NCBI GenBank assembly: GCA_031272965.1
Contig: JAISSS010000047.1
Location: 1 to 33,934 of the forward strand
DNA: 33,934 nt
Source: Bacteroidales bacterium
GTDB taxonomy: Bacteria > Bacteroidota > Bacteroidia > Bacteroidales > Prolixibacteraceae
Direction of reading: 5' to 3'
Below, piece after piece: positions 24,538-32,866 of this stretch. The position numbers and the translations under genes were made by a program. Positions within the stretch are counted from its first letter, which is position 1. Every line of letters begins with the position of its first letter. The notes beneath the pieces were generated by a model. That model had not been told where the DNA came from. It saw only the letters and a list, made by a program, of their open reading frames with translations, and did no database searches.

Positions 24538-25300
24538 GAACTTGACATTCATCATATTAATCGGAGTGGTAATAGCGTTGGCCGCAGCCGCAGCCGTATT
24601 TGCGTGGCGGAAGTATTCTTCCGCTGTCTGCGCGGATATTGTTGTGCATGTTGCTAAAAATTCGCCGGAATTTATCGCGAAGGAGCGTCTTGTGGCGCAA
24701 ATTCGCAGCTTTTTAGCTTCCGCCGATTCGTCCGGCAAAAAAGACGCCGGACGGCAGATACTGCTCAGCGAAATTAATACGGGGAATGTCGAGAAAGAGC
24801 TGAAAAAGGCAACGTCAGTTGCCCGTGTGGAGGTGTTCCGCAAGGTCTATGCCACCGGTAACGAGCTGAAAGGCCGCCTTGTTGTGAACGTAGCTTTCCG
24901 GCAGCCGCTGTTCAGAGTTGCCGGAACCAGGGATTTTTATGTCGATGCAGACGGCGTCCCCGTTTACGAGGTGCATCTGTATCCCGCCCACGTCCCCGTA
25001 GTTACGGGAGCGGTGGACGAAAAATACGCCGCCCGGATGCTGCCATTGATGAAGTTCCTGAGCAGCGACAAGTTCTGGCGGGCACAGATTCAGCAGCTTA
25101 ACGTAACCGCTAATGGCGACATCCTGATGGCGCCATTAGCAGGCGACCATATTATAGAGTTCGGCCCCCCCGACCGGTTCCGCGAAAAGTTCAGAAACCT
25201 CACAGCGCTATATGAACAGGGATTCAGGGAGGTGGGATGGGACAGATACCGCAAAGTGAGCGTTAAATACAGAAATCAGGTAGTTTGTACTAAGAAATAA
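24530..25300 (+). CDS. ftsQ: Cell division protein FtsQ
   Basis: This 256-residue bitopic protein has a short basic cytoplasmic tail and a membrane helix at about 4-24 (LTFIILIGVVIALAAAAAVF). The periplasmic region has a degenerate POTRA-like part and the FtsQ/DivIB core (VEVFRKVYATGNELKGRL, then FYVDADGVPVYEVH). FtsQ recruits the FtsL-FtsB pair to the divisome. Sequence conservation is low in this phylum, and the call rests on domain order plus its place between murC and ftsA. Confidence 0.92.
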   Translation: MRKNLTFIILIGVVIALAAAAAVFAWRKYSSAVCADIVVHVAKNSPEFIAKERLVAQIRSFLASADSSGKKDAGRQILLSEINTGNVEKELKKATSVARVEVFRKVYATGNELKGRLVVNVAFRQPLFRVAGTRDFYVDADGVPVYEVHLYPAHVPVVTGAVDEKYAARMLPLMKFLSSDKFWRAQIQQLNVTANGDILMAPLAGDHIIEFGPPDRFREKFRNLTALYEQGFREVGWDRYRKVSVKYRNQVVCTKK

Positions 25301-25313
25301 GGAAAAATACGAT

Positions 25314-26654
25314 ATGGCAAGGAAGAAAATTATTGGATGTATTGATATTGGCGCCAGCTTTATAACGCTTGTTACCGGCTATTGGGACAGCGATGCGGCG
25401 GGCAGCCGCCGTCTCGCTATCACTGCCTGTGTGCCGATTGCCGCGCAGGGCATTGTCCGCAGCCGCGTGTTCAATGTGGAGGAGGCCGCCAAATGCGTGG
25501 CCGAAGCGAAAATGAGAGCCGAAAATATCATCAAAAAGAAAATCACGGATGTTTGGGTGAATATTAGCGGACATCAGTTCAAATCATTTACCGTAACATC
25601 CGAACTGAACATCGACAATCGCGAAATCACGTCCGCCGACCTGCAGGATATGCTTAACAGCGCCCGTACCGTCGAGCTGCCACAAATCAGAGACGACGAG
25701 CCGGAGAGGTATCTATGCTATGAAATCTATCCCAAATATTTCTCTGTGGACGGCGAGGAGCGAATCCTGAATCCCGCAGGTATCCGCGGCAAGCATGTAT
25801 GCGGCGAATATCTCGTGATAGCCGCCCCTGCCATGAACGGCGACAACCTGCGGCTGTGTATTGAGAAAGCCGGTCTCAAAATCGTTAACCGCATCCTCGA
25901 CCCCTTTGCGGCCGCCGAAGTGCTGCTCTCTGCCGAAGAGAAAGAAAAGGGCGTTATTCTGGTGGACATCGGCGGCGGCTCCACCAAACTGCTCGTCTTC
26001 AGCAAAGGACGCCCCTGCCATTACGACCTCTTCCCGTATGGCGGAAAACATATCACGGCCGATATTCAGGAAGCCGCCGGAATACCGGAAAGTCAGGCCG
26101 AAAGGCTGAAAACCCGCTACGGAAAAGCAATGGACGTCCCCGAAGATTCCGATAATGACGTCATAATCCAGATACCCGATAACACCGGATGGGAACCGAA
26201 AGGGATTGACCGCCGCAGCCTCATAAAAATCATTAACGGGCGCCTGACCACGATTGTAGAACATGTCGGAAATGTGGTGGAAAAAATTGCGCGGACGGAA
26301 CCCGTAAATACCGGAATAATCCTTACCGGACGCACTGCCGCCCTGCAACATATTGAACAGCTGTTTGCCGAAAATACCGGCTTCGAAACGCGGGTCAGGA
26401 AGCAGCCCCTCATCAATTCTGCCCGGCCGACGCTGGCCGACGCGGTCAACAACAGTACGGCGCTGGGGTTACTGTTTAAAATGCTGGTCGAGAACCCCGA
26501 ATTTGTGGGCCCGCCGAAGACCCCTTTCATCAAAGTGCAGATGCCGACAATTTTCGGAACGCTGGCTAATATTTATGACAACATACAGAAAGCGGCAGTA
26601 GGGGAGATACTCGGCAAAGGCAACGAGAAGGATGGTAATGACGAGTTGTGGTAA
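25314..26654 (+). CDS. ftsA: Cell division protein FtsA
   Basis: FtsA is an actin-like ATPase that tethers FtsZ filaments to the membrane. The 446-residue protein has the phosphate-1 loop CIDIGASFITLV, the FtsA-specific 1C subdomain (VWVNISGHQFKSF, then EITSADLQDML), phosphate-2 ILVDIGGGSTKL and the adenosine motif GIILTGRTAAL. The C-terminus holds a helix TIFGTLANIYDNIQKAA and then an acidic tail; a strongly basic amphipathic tip, common in FtsA, is not obvious. It lies 21 nt before the first ftsZ. Confidence 0.95.
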   Translation: MARKKIIGCIDIGASFITLVTGYWDSDAAGSRRLAITACVPIAAQGIVRSRVFNVEEAAKCVAEAKMRAENIIKKKITDVWVNISGHQFKSFTVTSELNIDNREITSADLQDMLNSARTVELPQIRDDEPERYLCYEIYPKYFSVDGEERILNPAGIRGKHVCGEYLVIAAPAMNGDNLRLCIEKAGLKIVNRILDPFAAAEVLLSAEEKEKGVILVDIGGGSTKLLVFSKGRPCHYDLFPYGGKHITADIQEAAGIPESQAERLKTRYGKAMDVPEDSDNDVIIQIPDNTGWEPKGIDRRSLIKIINGRLTTIVEHVGNVVEKIARTEPVNTGIILTGRTAALQHIEQLFAENTGFETRVRKQPLINSARPTLADAVNNSTALGLLFKMLVENPEFVGPPKTPFIKVQMPTIFGTLANIYDNIQKAAVGEILGKGNEKDGNDELW

Positions 26655-26675
26655 ATAATTGAAATAAAGATAGTT

Positions 26676-27866
26676 ATGACAGACGAAATGATTAATATGA
26701 GAGACGTTCCCGGATGTAATTCCATCATTCGGGTGTTAGGCGTAGGGGGGGCCGGTTCCAATGCGGTCAACTATATGTACAGTGCCGGCATAGCGGGCGT
26801 TGACTTCATGGTCTGCAACACCGATGCGCAGGCGCTGGAAGCCAGCCCTGTACCCGTGCGGCTACAGCTCGGGACGACGCTCACCGAGGGCCTCGGCGCC
26901 GGCAACGACCCCGAACGCGGCAAACAGGCCGCCCTCGAAAATATTAACGACATTAAAAATATCCTCGAAGGTGCCCGAATGTTGTTCATCACTGCCGGAA
27001 TGGGCGGCGGCACCGGCACCGGCGCCGCTCCCGTTATCGCCGACCTCGCCCGTAAAATGGACATCCTCACTATCGCCGTGGTTACTGTGCCCGCCATCGT
27101 CGAAGGCCAAAAAAGATTCAACCAGGCTATTGAGGGCGTAAAAAAATTAGAGCCGGTTGTGGACAGCATGCTCGTCATTAACAACCTTAAACTGCAGAAA
27201 ATATACGGTAAACTGCCTGCCTCTGTGGCCTTCCGAAAAGCCGATAACGTTATCTGCACCGCCGTTAAAGGCGTGGCCGAAATTATCACCCTGCACGGCA
27301 ACATCAATATAGACTTCGCTGACGTGAAAACGGTCCTCTCCGGCAGCAAGGTCTTCCTCATGGGAACCGGCGCGGCGCTGGGTGAAGAACGCGCCATGAC
27401 CGCCCTCGAAGAAGCCCTGCATTCGCCGATGCTCGACAGCAGCGATATACACGGCGCCAAAGACATCCTGCTGAACATCGTCTCCGGCGCTGACGAAATA
27501 ACCATGGACGAGGTCGGCAAGATTATCGACACCATGCAGGCCAAGGCCGGCGTCGATGCCAATATCATCTGGGGAACCGGATTCGACAGCCGATTAGAGC
27601 ACCAAATCAGCATCACCGTTATCGCTACCCGCTTCGACAGGAATCCGAGCTATTTTCTGCAGCCCGAACCCGAACCGATTGTCATTAAGGCGCCCCCCCC
27701 TGTGGAACCGCTGTTTCCCCCAGACAACAGCCGCACCGCGCAGAATCCCGTCCCCACCCCCGAACCTGCCCCAAATGAAGGAACATCAGGCGGCGGAATG
27801 TTTGACGGAATAAAAAAAATATTCGGGAAATTGGTCAAAGCCCCCGAAGACCAGAACTTTAAGTAA
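26676..27866 (+). CDS. ftsZ: FtsZ paralogue 1, with C-terminal amphipathic helix
   Basis: This tubulin-like GTPase of 396 residues is the first of two tandem FtsZ genes. The GTP-binding motifs are intact: LGVGGAGSNAVN, MVCNTDAQAL, and the tubulin signature GGGTGTG at 110-116. The catalytic T7 loop NIDFADVK carries Asp213 and Asp216. Compared with the downstream copy it lacks the N-terminal FKMPKNE segment. Its linker (about 317-372) is Pro/Glu-rich, and the C-terminus is MFDGIKKIFGKLVKA plus a short acidic tail instead of the usual FtsA-binding peptide. That segment has hydrophobic residues every 3-4 positions and lysines between, as in membrane-binding amphipathic helices. It probably assembles in the Z-ring; a distinct or modulating role is inferred. 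Confidence 0.95.
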   Translation: MTDEMINMRDVPGCNSIIRVLGVGGAGSNAVNYMYSAGIAGVDFMVCNTDAQALEASPVPVRLQLGTTLTEGLGAGNDPERGKQAALENINDIKNILEGARMLFITAGMGGGTGTGAAPVIADLARKMDILTIAVVTVPAIVEGQKRFNQAIEGVKKLEPVVDSMLVINNLKLQKIYGKLPASVAFRKADNVICTAVKGVAEIITLHGNINIDFADVKTVLSGSKVFLMGTGAALGEERAMTALEEALHSPMLDSSDIHGAKDILLNIVSGADEITMDEVGKIIDTMQAKAGVDANIIWGTGFDSRLEHQISITVIATRFDRNPSYFLQPEPEPIVIKAPPPVEPLFPPDNSRTAQNPVPTPEPAPNEGTSGGGMFDGIKKIFGKLVKAPEDQNFK

Positions 27867-27890
27867 GCAATCAAAAAAAACATACAGAAA

Positions 27891-29273
27891 ATGAACGATA
27901 ATAATATTGAAATGGATATGGCAGGCGAAATTATTAATTTCAAGATGCCCAAGAACGAAGGAAATCTCATCCAGGTTATCGGTGTGGGCGGCGGTGGCTG
28001 CAACGCGGTAAACCATATGTATAAAGCGGGAATCACAGACGTCACTTTTATGGTGTGTAATACTGACGCGCAGGTTCTGCGGGACAGCCCCGTACCGACC
28101 CGCCTGCAGCTCGGCGTAACTCTGACCAACGGCCTCGGCGCCGGCAACGAACCCGAACTGGGACGGCAGGCGGCCATAGAGAATCTCGAAGACGTCAAAA
28201 AGGCCATCGACAAGAAGGCCAAGATGGTGTTCATAACGGCCGGAATGGGCGGCGGCACCGGCACCGGCGCCGCCCCGGTCATCGCCCGCGCCTGTCTCGA
28301 TGCTGCCCTGCTCACCGTCGGAATCGTTACCCTCCCCTTCCGCACGGAAGGCTCGCGCCGCTTTAACCAGGCAGTGGAGGGAATAAAGAACATGCAGGAT
28401 GCCGTGGATGCACTACTGATTATCAATAACGAACGCATCCGCGAAATGTTCGGCAACTTCCGCCTGTCGGAAGCCTTCTCAAAGGCTGACGATGTGCTGA
28501 CAATCGCCGCCAAAGGCATCGCCGACATCATCACGAAACGAGGCTACGTCAACGTGGATTTCGCCGACGTGCAGCGCGTGATGCGCGGTAGCGGCATCGC
28601 CCTGATGGGCGCCGCAAAGTCGGAAGGCGACAAACGCGCCATCAACGCCGTGGAAGCAGCCCTTAATTCGCCCCTGCTGAACCATAACGACATCAACGGC
28701 GCAAAAAATATCCTGCTTAATGTTACCAGCGGAACCGACAATGACGAAATTACTATGGAAGAAATCGGCGAAATACTCAACTATGTGCAGGCCAAAGCAG
28801 GAAACGGCGCCGACATCATCTGGGGCGCCGCCAACGAAGAAAATATGGGCAGAACGCTCTCGCTCACTGTCATTGCTACCGGCTATAGCGTCAATGCTAT
28901 CCCCGAAATCGCCCCCCGTCCCATCACAAAAACAGTAATCCTTGACAATGGCGGCGCTGTAACACCCGCCCCCCGCCCGTCACAGCCCACCACGAGCGCC
29001 CCGCCACCGCGTACCCCTGAAAACCCCGGCGGCAGACGCCCCGCCGCAGTATTAGCAACCGGCACGGCTAAACCCCGCACAGGAACACTGTTCGGCGATA
29101 CCTCCGCCATGACCGACGCAGAACTCGACCTCATAGACCGCGCAAATACTGCAACTCCCCTCCACCCCTCGGTCCGCCATGACCGCCCCGTTTCTACGGT
29201 GCTGCTCTCGGTTGACGACAACGACAACGCTATCATCAGCCGAAATCCATTCTACCACGACCAGGCAGACTGA
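27891..29273 (+). CDS. ftsZ: FtsZ paralogue 2, canonical form
   Basis: This is the second tandem FtsZ, 460 residues, and by motif content the ancestral one. It keeps the Bacteroidota N-terminal extension (EIINFKMPKNEGNLIQVIGV) and the GTP signature GGGTGTG at 120-126. INNERIREMFG and the T7 loop NVDFADVQ (Asp223, Asp226) are also present. A long Pro/Thr-rich linker of about 120 residues leads to the C-terminal SRNPFYHDQAD. That acidic peptide resembles the NxFLHDNVD-type ending I recall from Bacteroidota FtsZ and is the likely contact for FtsA. It lies 24 nt after the first copy and ends the dcw cluster. By eye about half of the core residues are shared by the two copies. Confidence 0.96.
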   Translation: MNDNNIEMDMAGEIINFKMPKNEGNLIQVIGVGGGGCNAVNHMYKAGITDVTFMVCNTDAQVLRDSPVPTRLQLGVTLTNGLGAGNEPELGRQAAIENLEDVKKAIDKKAKMVFITAGMGGGTGTGAAPVIARACLDAALLTVGIVTLPFRTEGSRRFNQAVEGIKNMQDAVDALLIINNERIREMFGNFRLSEAFSKADDVLTIAAKGIADIITKRGYVNVDFADVQRVMRGSGIALMGAAKSEGDKRAINAVEAALNSPLLNHNDINGAKNILLNVTSGTDNDEITMEEIGEILNYVQAKAGNGADIIWGAANEENMGRTLSLTVIATGYSVNAIPEIAPRPITKTVILDNGGAVTPAPRPSQPTTSAPPPRTPENPGGRRPAAVLATGTAKPRTGTLFGDTSAMTDAELDLIDRANTATPLHPSVRHDRPVSTVLLSVDDNDNAIISRNPFYHDQAD

Positions 29274-29276
29274 TTA

Positions 29277-29301
29277 TGCAAAAAAAATCGTTATTTTTGC
29301 A
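29277..29301 (+). promoter_or_regulatory. Promoter -7 (TATTTTTG) within an inverted repeat
   Basis: TATTTTTG at 29292-29299 is a perfect TAnnTTTG match about 43 nt before the ATPase pseudogene. It also forms the right arm of an 8-bp inverted repeat (TGCAAAAA at 29277 with TTTTTGCA at 29294). The same bases could therefore act as a weak hairpin terminator for the dcw transcript. Confidence 0.5.
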
Positions 29302-29341
29302 GATAAATTGTATTCTAAAGAACGAATAATACAGTAATACT

Positions 29342-30509
29342 ATGCGAATCTCAAAAATATCATTGATAAACTGGAAAAATTTCCGGAAAACGGAAGTTGA
29401 ACTGCCCTATCGGGTTTTTATTGTCGGCCCTAACGCATCAGGGAAGAGTAATTTCCTTGATGCCATACGGTTTTTGCGCGATATTGTAAAGCAGGGTGGG
29501 GGATTGCAGGAATCGGTTTCCACACTCCGCGGAGGGATTTCAAAAATCAGATGCGTAGCCGCCCGCAGTAATACCGATATTACTGTCGGCGTGGTCGTTA
29601 ATAACGGGAACGACCTGCCTGAATGGGAATATCGGCTTGCGTTTAATCAGACAGGTGGCGGAATTGTCGATTTGCGGGTATTGGTCAAGGAGGAATTTCT
29701 TAAAAATCTGATAACAGAAAAATACATATCGATAGAAAATTTAAAGACAGCGAGAGTGAATATCAGAAGGGTTTTACGTATATCGAACAGGCGTCGCGTA
29801 ATGAAGAGTTCAAATCGTTTGTTGATTTTCTGAACGAAGTTTCATATCTTCATCTGATTCCGCAACTCGTGCGCGACCCGAAATCGTTTCTGAAGACCTC
29901 AAAAAGTGAAGATTGCTATGGTCGCGATTTCTTCGAGAAAGTTCAGAAAGCCAATAAAAGGAGCAGTACGGCATACATCAAGCGGATAGAGCAGGCATTG
30001 AAGATTGCTGTCCCGAATTTTGACACGCTCAAATTTGAGCCGGACGAGATGGGTATTCCTCATTTTGAAGCAATATTTAAACAGTGGCGGGGGCACGGTG
30101 TAAAATATCAGGAAAATGATTTTTCAGACGGAACACTGCGTTTAATAGGGCTGCTGTGGGCATTGCAGGATGGCACTAAACCGCTGTTGTTGGAAGAGCC
30201 GGAACTGTCTTTACATTCGTCGGTCATCAGGCAACTGCCGGATGTGATTTTCCAGCTACAGAAAAAGAAATCGGGCAAAAGCAGGTTATCATTACTACTC
30301 ATAGCTATGAAATACTTGATAATCAGGGTGTTTCCGGCGAAGAGATAATGCTCGTCATACAAAAGGGGGAAGAAGGCAGCAATTTGGTGGTTGCATTATC
30401 GCTTCCGGATGTTAAGAGTTACATGCTCGAAGGAACTCCGGTCGGCAATCTGCTCGTAGCTCATTCTACCCCAAAAGATATAAATCAGCTGTCTCTCCAA
30501 TTTGACTGA
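29342..30509 (+). pseudogene. AAA/ABC-type ATPase (AAA_21-like), two frameshifts
   Basis: The N-terminal part starts at the ATG at 29342 and shows ISLINWKNFRKTEVELP and Walker A GPNASGKS at 29-36. The frame then shifts at the A-run 29702-29706; one missing A restores EEFLKKSDNRKIHIDRKF. The second piece carries the Walker B region LLLEEPELSLH. Another shift at the A-run 30262-30266 leads into QVIITTHSYEIL (the switch histidine motif) and a stop at 30509. Rejoined, this is a RecF/SMC-like ATPase of about 389 residues, of the kind that pairs with a nuclease or TOPRIM partner in phage-defence loci. Both lesions are single-base changes in five-A runs. True decay, slippage or assembly error are the options; the neighbour's point lesions favour decay. 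Confidence 0.8.
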
Positions 30510-30512
30510 TAA

Positions 30513-31088
30513 ATGGAAGTACTGTTAGTCATATAGGATGTATTGCAGGAAATGACAATGCGGAAATTATTGCAAACTTACAGGAGTGATTTATCCGTCG
30601 TCAGTGTTCTCGGCAATCGTGGTAATTCATATATTAAGAATAATATCAGAACATTTAATGAAACATCAAAAGTCTTACCGCATATTGTCCTTACCGATTT
30701 GGACAGGAAACAGTGTGCACCGCTTCTGAAAAGCGAATGGCTCAGCACCCCATAAAAATATGCTGTTTCGGATTGCCGAAAAGGAAGTAGAGGCATGGCT
30801 CTATCTGACCGTAAAGCCTTTGCAAAATGGATGGGTATCCCCGTTAATAAAATTCCTCTTGATACTCAAACGATTGAAGACCCTAAACAGTTTATTGTCT
30901 CTCTTGCCCGCAAATCGCGCAAAAGAGACATGAAAGACATTATTCCTGCCGGTACAGCGAAGCAGGGGCCAGGTTATAACATTATGTTACAGAGATATAT
31001 AACTGACTTTTGGGATTCCGGTAAAGCCGCTTGCTGCAACCGTAGTTTACAGAAAACCGTTGAGCGGTTGAAAGCATACCTGAAATAA
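30513..31088 (+). pseudogene. TOPRIM-like partner protein, one nonsense codon and two frameshifts
   Basis: It starts 3 nt after the ATPase with ATG-GAA-GTA. Codon 8 is TAG (30534-30536) where VIxDVLQE suggests an original GAG, the position of the catalytic glutamate in TOPRIM-type domains. The next stretch ends in a DLD motif (VLTDLDRKQCAP). An extra C in the run 30748-30751 then shifts the frame to HKNMLFRIAEKEVEAWL. One missing base near 30800 restores LSDRKAFAKWMGIPVNK and a C-terminus ending LKAYLK. The ancestral protein had about 190 residues. I do not recognise an official family name. The TOPRIM link rests on the E and DxD spacing and on the pairing with an AAA_21-like ATPase. Confidence 0.7.
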
Positions 31089-31109
31089 GGGCGAGATGTA
31101 TGCCCTGCC

Positions 31110-31125
31110 GCGCTCCTATGAGCGC
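31110..31125 (+). terminator. GC-rich hairpin after the pseudogene pair
   Basis: GCGCTC pairs with GAGCGC around a 4-nt loop, 21 nt after the last stop of the decayed cassette. No T-run follows, so its role as terminator is uncertain. Confidence 0.3.
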
Positions 31126-31197
31126 CTGCGGAAATGGAGGTTTCCCCGTTACGGCAATATTCCCCCTGTCATTACTGCCTGAAAAGCAAAAAATGTG

Positions 31198-31226
31198 TTG
31201 AGTTATAAAAAAAACACTTACCTTTG
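31198..31226 (+). promoter_or_regulatory. Promoter of the lipoprotein-PCMD-barrel operon
   Basis: A TTG at 31198-31200 and a perfect -7 TACCTTTG at 31219-31226, 18 nt apart, match the Bacteroidota -33/-7 arrangement. The start of the first lipoprotein gene is 26 nt downstream. Confidence 0.7.
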
Positions 31227-31252
31227 TACCGAATTAGTAAATAGAAAATTCT

Positions 31253-31729
31253 ATGAATAGAAAAAGTAGATTATTTTTCTGCCTTTTGGCAGCAGTTGTC
31301 AGCCTGGGCGTGGTAGCCTGCAAGGATGATGATGACAAGCAGGACGAAGCGACAGTTCCCGCTAAGGAAGTTGAAGGCGCATACGCCGGGACCGTTTACA
31401 ATCAGGATTTAACTATTGCGTTGGCGTCTGTTTCCGACACGATTGTTAATGCGTCGGTTGAAGGCACGGTTATGGGCTTTACCATTCCGGCGTTCAAAGC
31501 GACCGTTAAGGCGACTGATGTTGCCGGAACGTACAGCCTCAACGGAGTAGCCATGATTCCGTATGAGGAAATCCCCGTAACCGGAGCGTTGCCGGTTGGT
31601 GTTGCCGGAACTGTTGTGGTATCCCAGAACAAGGTTGCTACGCTGGCATTAGTTGTCGGCGCCGGGCTCGAAGAAGGCCTGATTCCTGACCTTCCGATGA
31701 CGCTCACCTTTGTGGGAACAGCCGAATAA
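31253..31729 (+). CDS. Small surface lipoprotein, calycin-like
   Basis: The 158-residue protein has a lipoprotein signal ending at Cys23 (SLGVVAC), followed by an acidic KDDDDKQDE run like the surface-export signals of Bacteroidota lipoproteins. The rest is predicted to be all beta: repeated short strands such as VEGAYAGTVYNQ, ASVEGTVMGFTI and GTYSLNGVAMI, separated by Gly turns. This resembles calycin-like lipoproteins of Bacteroidales. It is the first gene of a three-gene operon and abuts the next start codon. Its ligand is unknown. Confidence 0.8.
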   Translation: MNRKSRLFFCLLAAVVSLGVVACKDDDDKQDEATVPAKEVEGAYAGTVYNQDLTIALASVSDTIVNASVEGTVMGFTIPAFKATVKATDVAGTYSLNGVAMIPYEEIPVTGALPVGVAGTVVVSQNKVATLALVVGAGLEEGLIPDLPMTLTFVGTAE

Positions 31730-32866
31730 ATGCGGACCCCGATTAAGTTCCTCAATATGAGATATTTATGGGGGATTCTAATATTGGTTGCCGCATTGCC
31801 GTGTTCCTGTATCAGGGATGAGGCTATGAATGACGAAGCGGACATTCTGTCCGTTTCGTTTTCTGATGGCTGCCTTCGGGCCAAGAAGCCCGAAATAGGG
31901 AACGATTATATATTTGTGTTCCCGAAGAAGCACGTCAGCCTGCGCGATTCGGCGCTGACGGCCATAGAGCTGACGCCGGGCGCATCGTATCAGCGCATTG
32001 CGCATACGGCGGTAAGCGATACGCTGTTCTTTCTCGATGTAACTTCGCAAAGCGGGCGGTACGTGAAACGCTACCCCGTTATTGCGAGTTATTTTCCGTC
32101 GGTGTTCGATTTTGAATCATGGGCGACGCCTACTGTCGGCTATCTCTATGAGAATCCGAAGGAGGGCTCGCTGCAATGGTTTTCGAGCAACAACGGCGCG
32201 GCTATTGCATGGAATAACCCTGCCCGGCTTGCCGCCGACTACCCCATACGTCGGGCTGTGCGGGCCCTGTCGGGCGCCTCGGCGGTGGAACTGCGCACCA
32301 TGAAAGGCCCCGGTCATATCTTCGGGACGATAGATGTCCCCTGCATGTCCGGCTCGCTGTATCTGGGGGGCTTTAACCCGCTCACCGGCCTGACCAATCC
32401 GCTCCACTCTACCCGCTTTGGTGTGCCCTTCAGCGACGGACGTCCCGTAAAACTGACCGGATACTATATCTATAAGGAGGGCGAGGGCGACTATATCAAC
32501 CCTGACGGCTCGACGACCGCCAACCGCCGGGACACCTGCGCGATTTATGCCGTGCTGTTCAAAACCGACAGCGATACCCAGTACCTCTATGGCGACGACA
32601 TCGCTACCTCGCCGAACATCATTGCCCGTGCAGAACTCAGCCCCGACGACGTCCGCATAAGTCCCGACTTTACCCGTTTTGAAATAGCTTTCAACTATGC
32701 GCCATATACGGTGCCATTCTCATTTGCGGAACTGTATAATGACGAATACAAAATAACCATCGTCTTTGCGTCCAGTCATAAGGGTGATACTTACGAGGGA
32801 CGCATTGGGAACACTTTAATTATTGACCGGCTTGAATTAGAATATGAAGATGAAAACGGACATTAA
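31730..32866 (+). CDS. PCMD-domain lipoprotein
   Basis: The 378-residue protein has a lipoprotein signal with Cys27 (CIRDEAMNDEADI, a beginning typical of this family). An N-terminal Ig-like strand region at about 35-115 follows. The putative carbohydrate metabolism domain (PCMD, a jelly-roll beta sandwich) covers about 125-375: FDFESWATP, GYYIYKEGEGDY, TCAIYAVLFKTD, then FASSHKGDTYEG with IDRLELEYE at the end. The family is found on the Bacteroidota surface, where a glycan-binding role is assumed but not proven. The ATG directly follows the previous stop; an ATG at 31757 is an alternative. It overlaps the next gene by 23 nt. Confidence 0.85.
   Translation: MRTPIKFLNMRYLWGILILVAALPCSCIRDEAMNDEADILSVSFSDGCLRAKKPEIGNDYIFVFPKKHVSLRDSALTAIELTPGASYQRIAHTAVSDTLFFLDVTSQSGRYVKRYPVIASYFPSVFDFESWATPTVGYLYENPKEGSLQWFSSNNGAAIAWNNPARLAADYPIRRAVRALSGASAVELRTMKGPGHIFGTIDVPCMSGSLYLGGFNPLTGLTNPLHSTRFGVPFSDGRPVKLTGYYIYKEGEGDYINPDGSTTANRRDTCAIYAVLFKTDSDTQYLYGDDIATSPNIIARAELSPDDVRISPDFTRFEIAFNYAPYTVPFSFAELYNDEYKITIVFASSHKGDTYEGRIGNTLIIDRLELEYEDENGH

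Noticed and set aside
27650-28534. Open frame of 294 codons on the minus strand across the two ftsZ genes
   Set aside because: It is antisense to two clear FtsZ proteins and its translation is low-complexity Ser/Pro/Ala without a domain.
12675-29273. No murF, ddl, murB or ftsB inside the dcw cluster
   Set aside because: In Bacteroidota these genes commonly lie elsewhere, so their absence here is ordinary.
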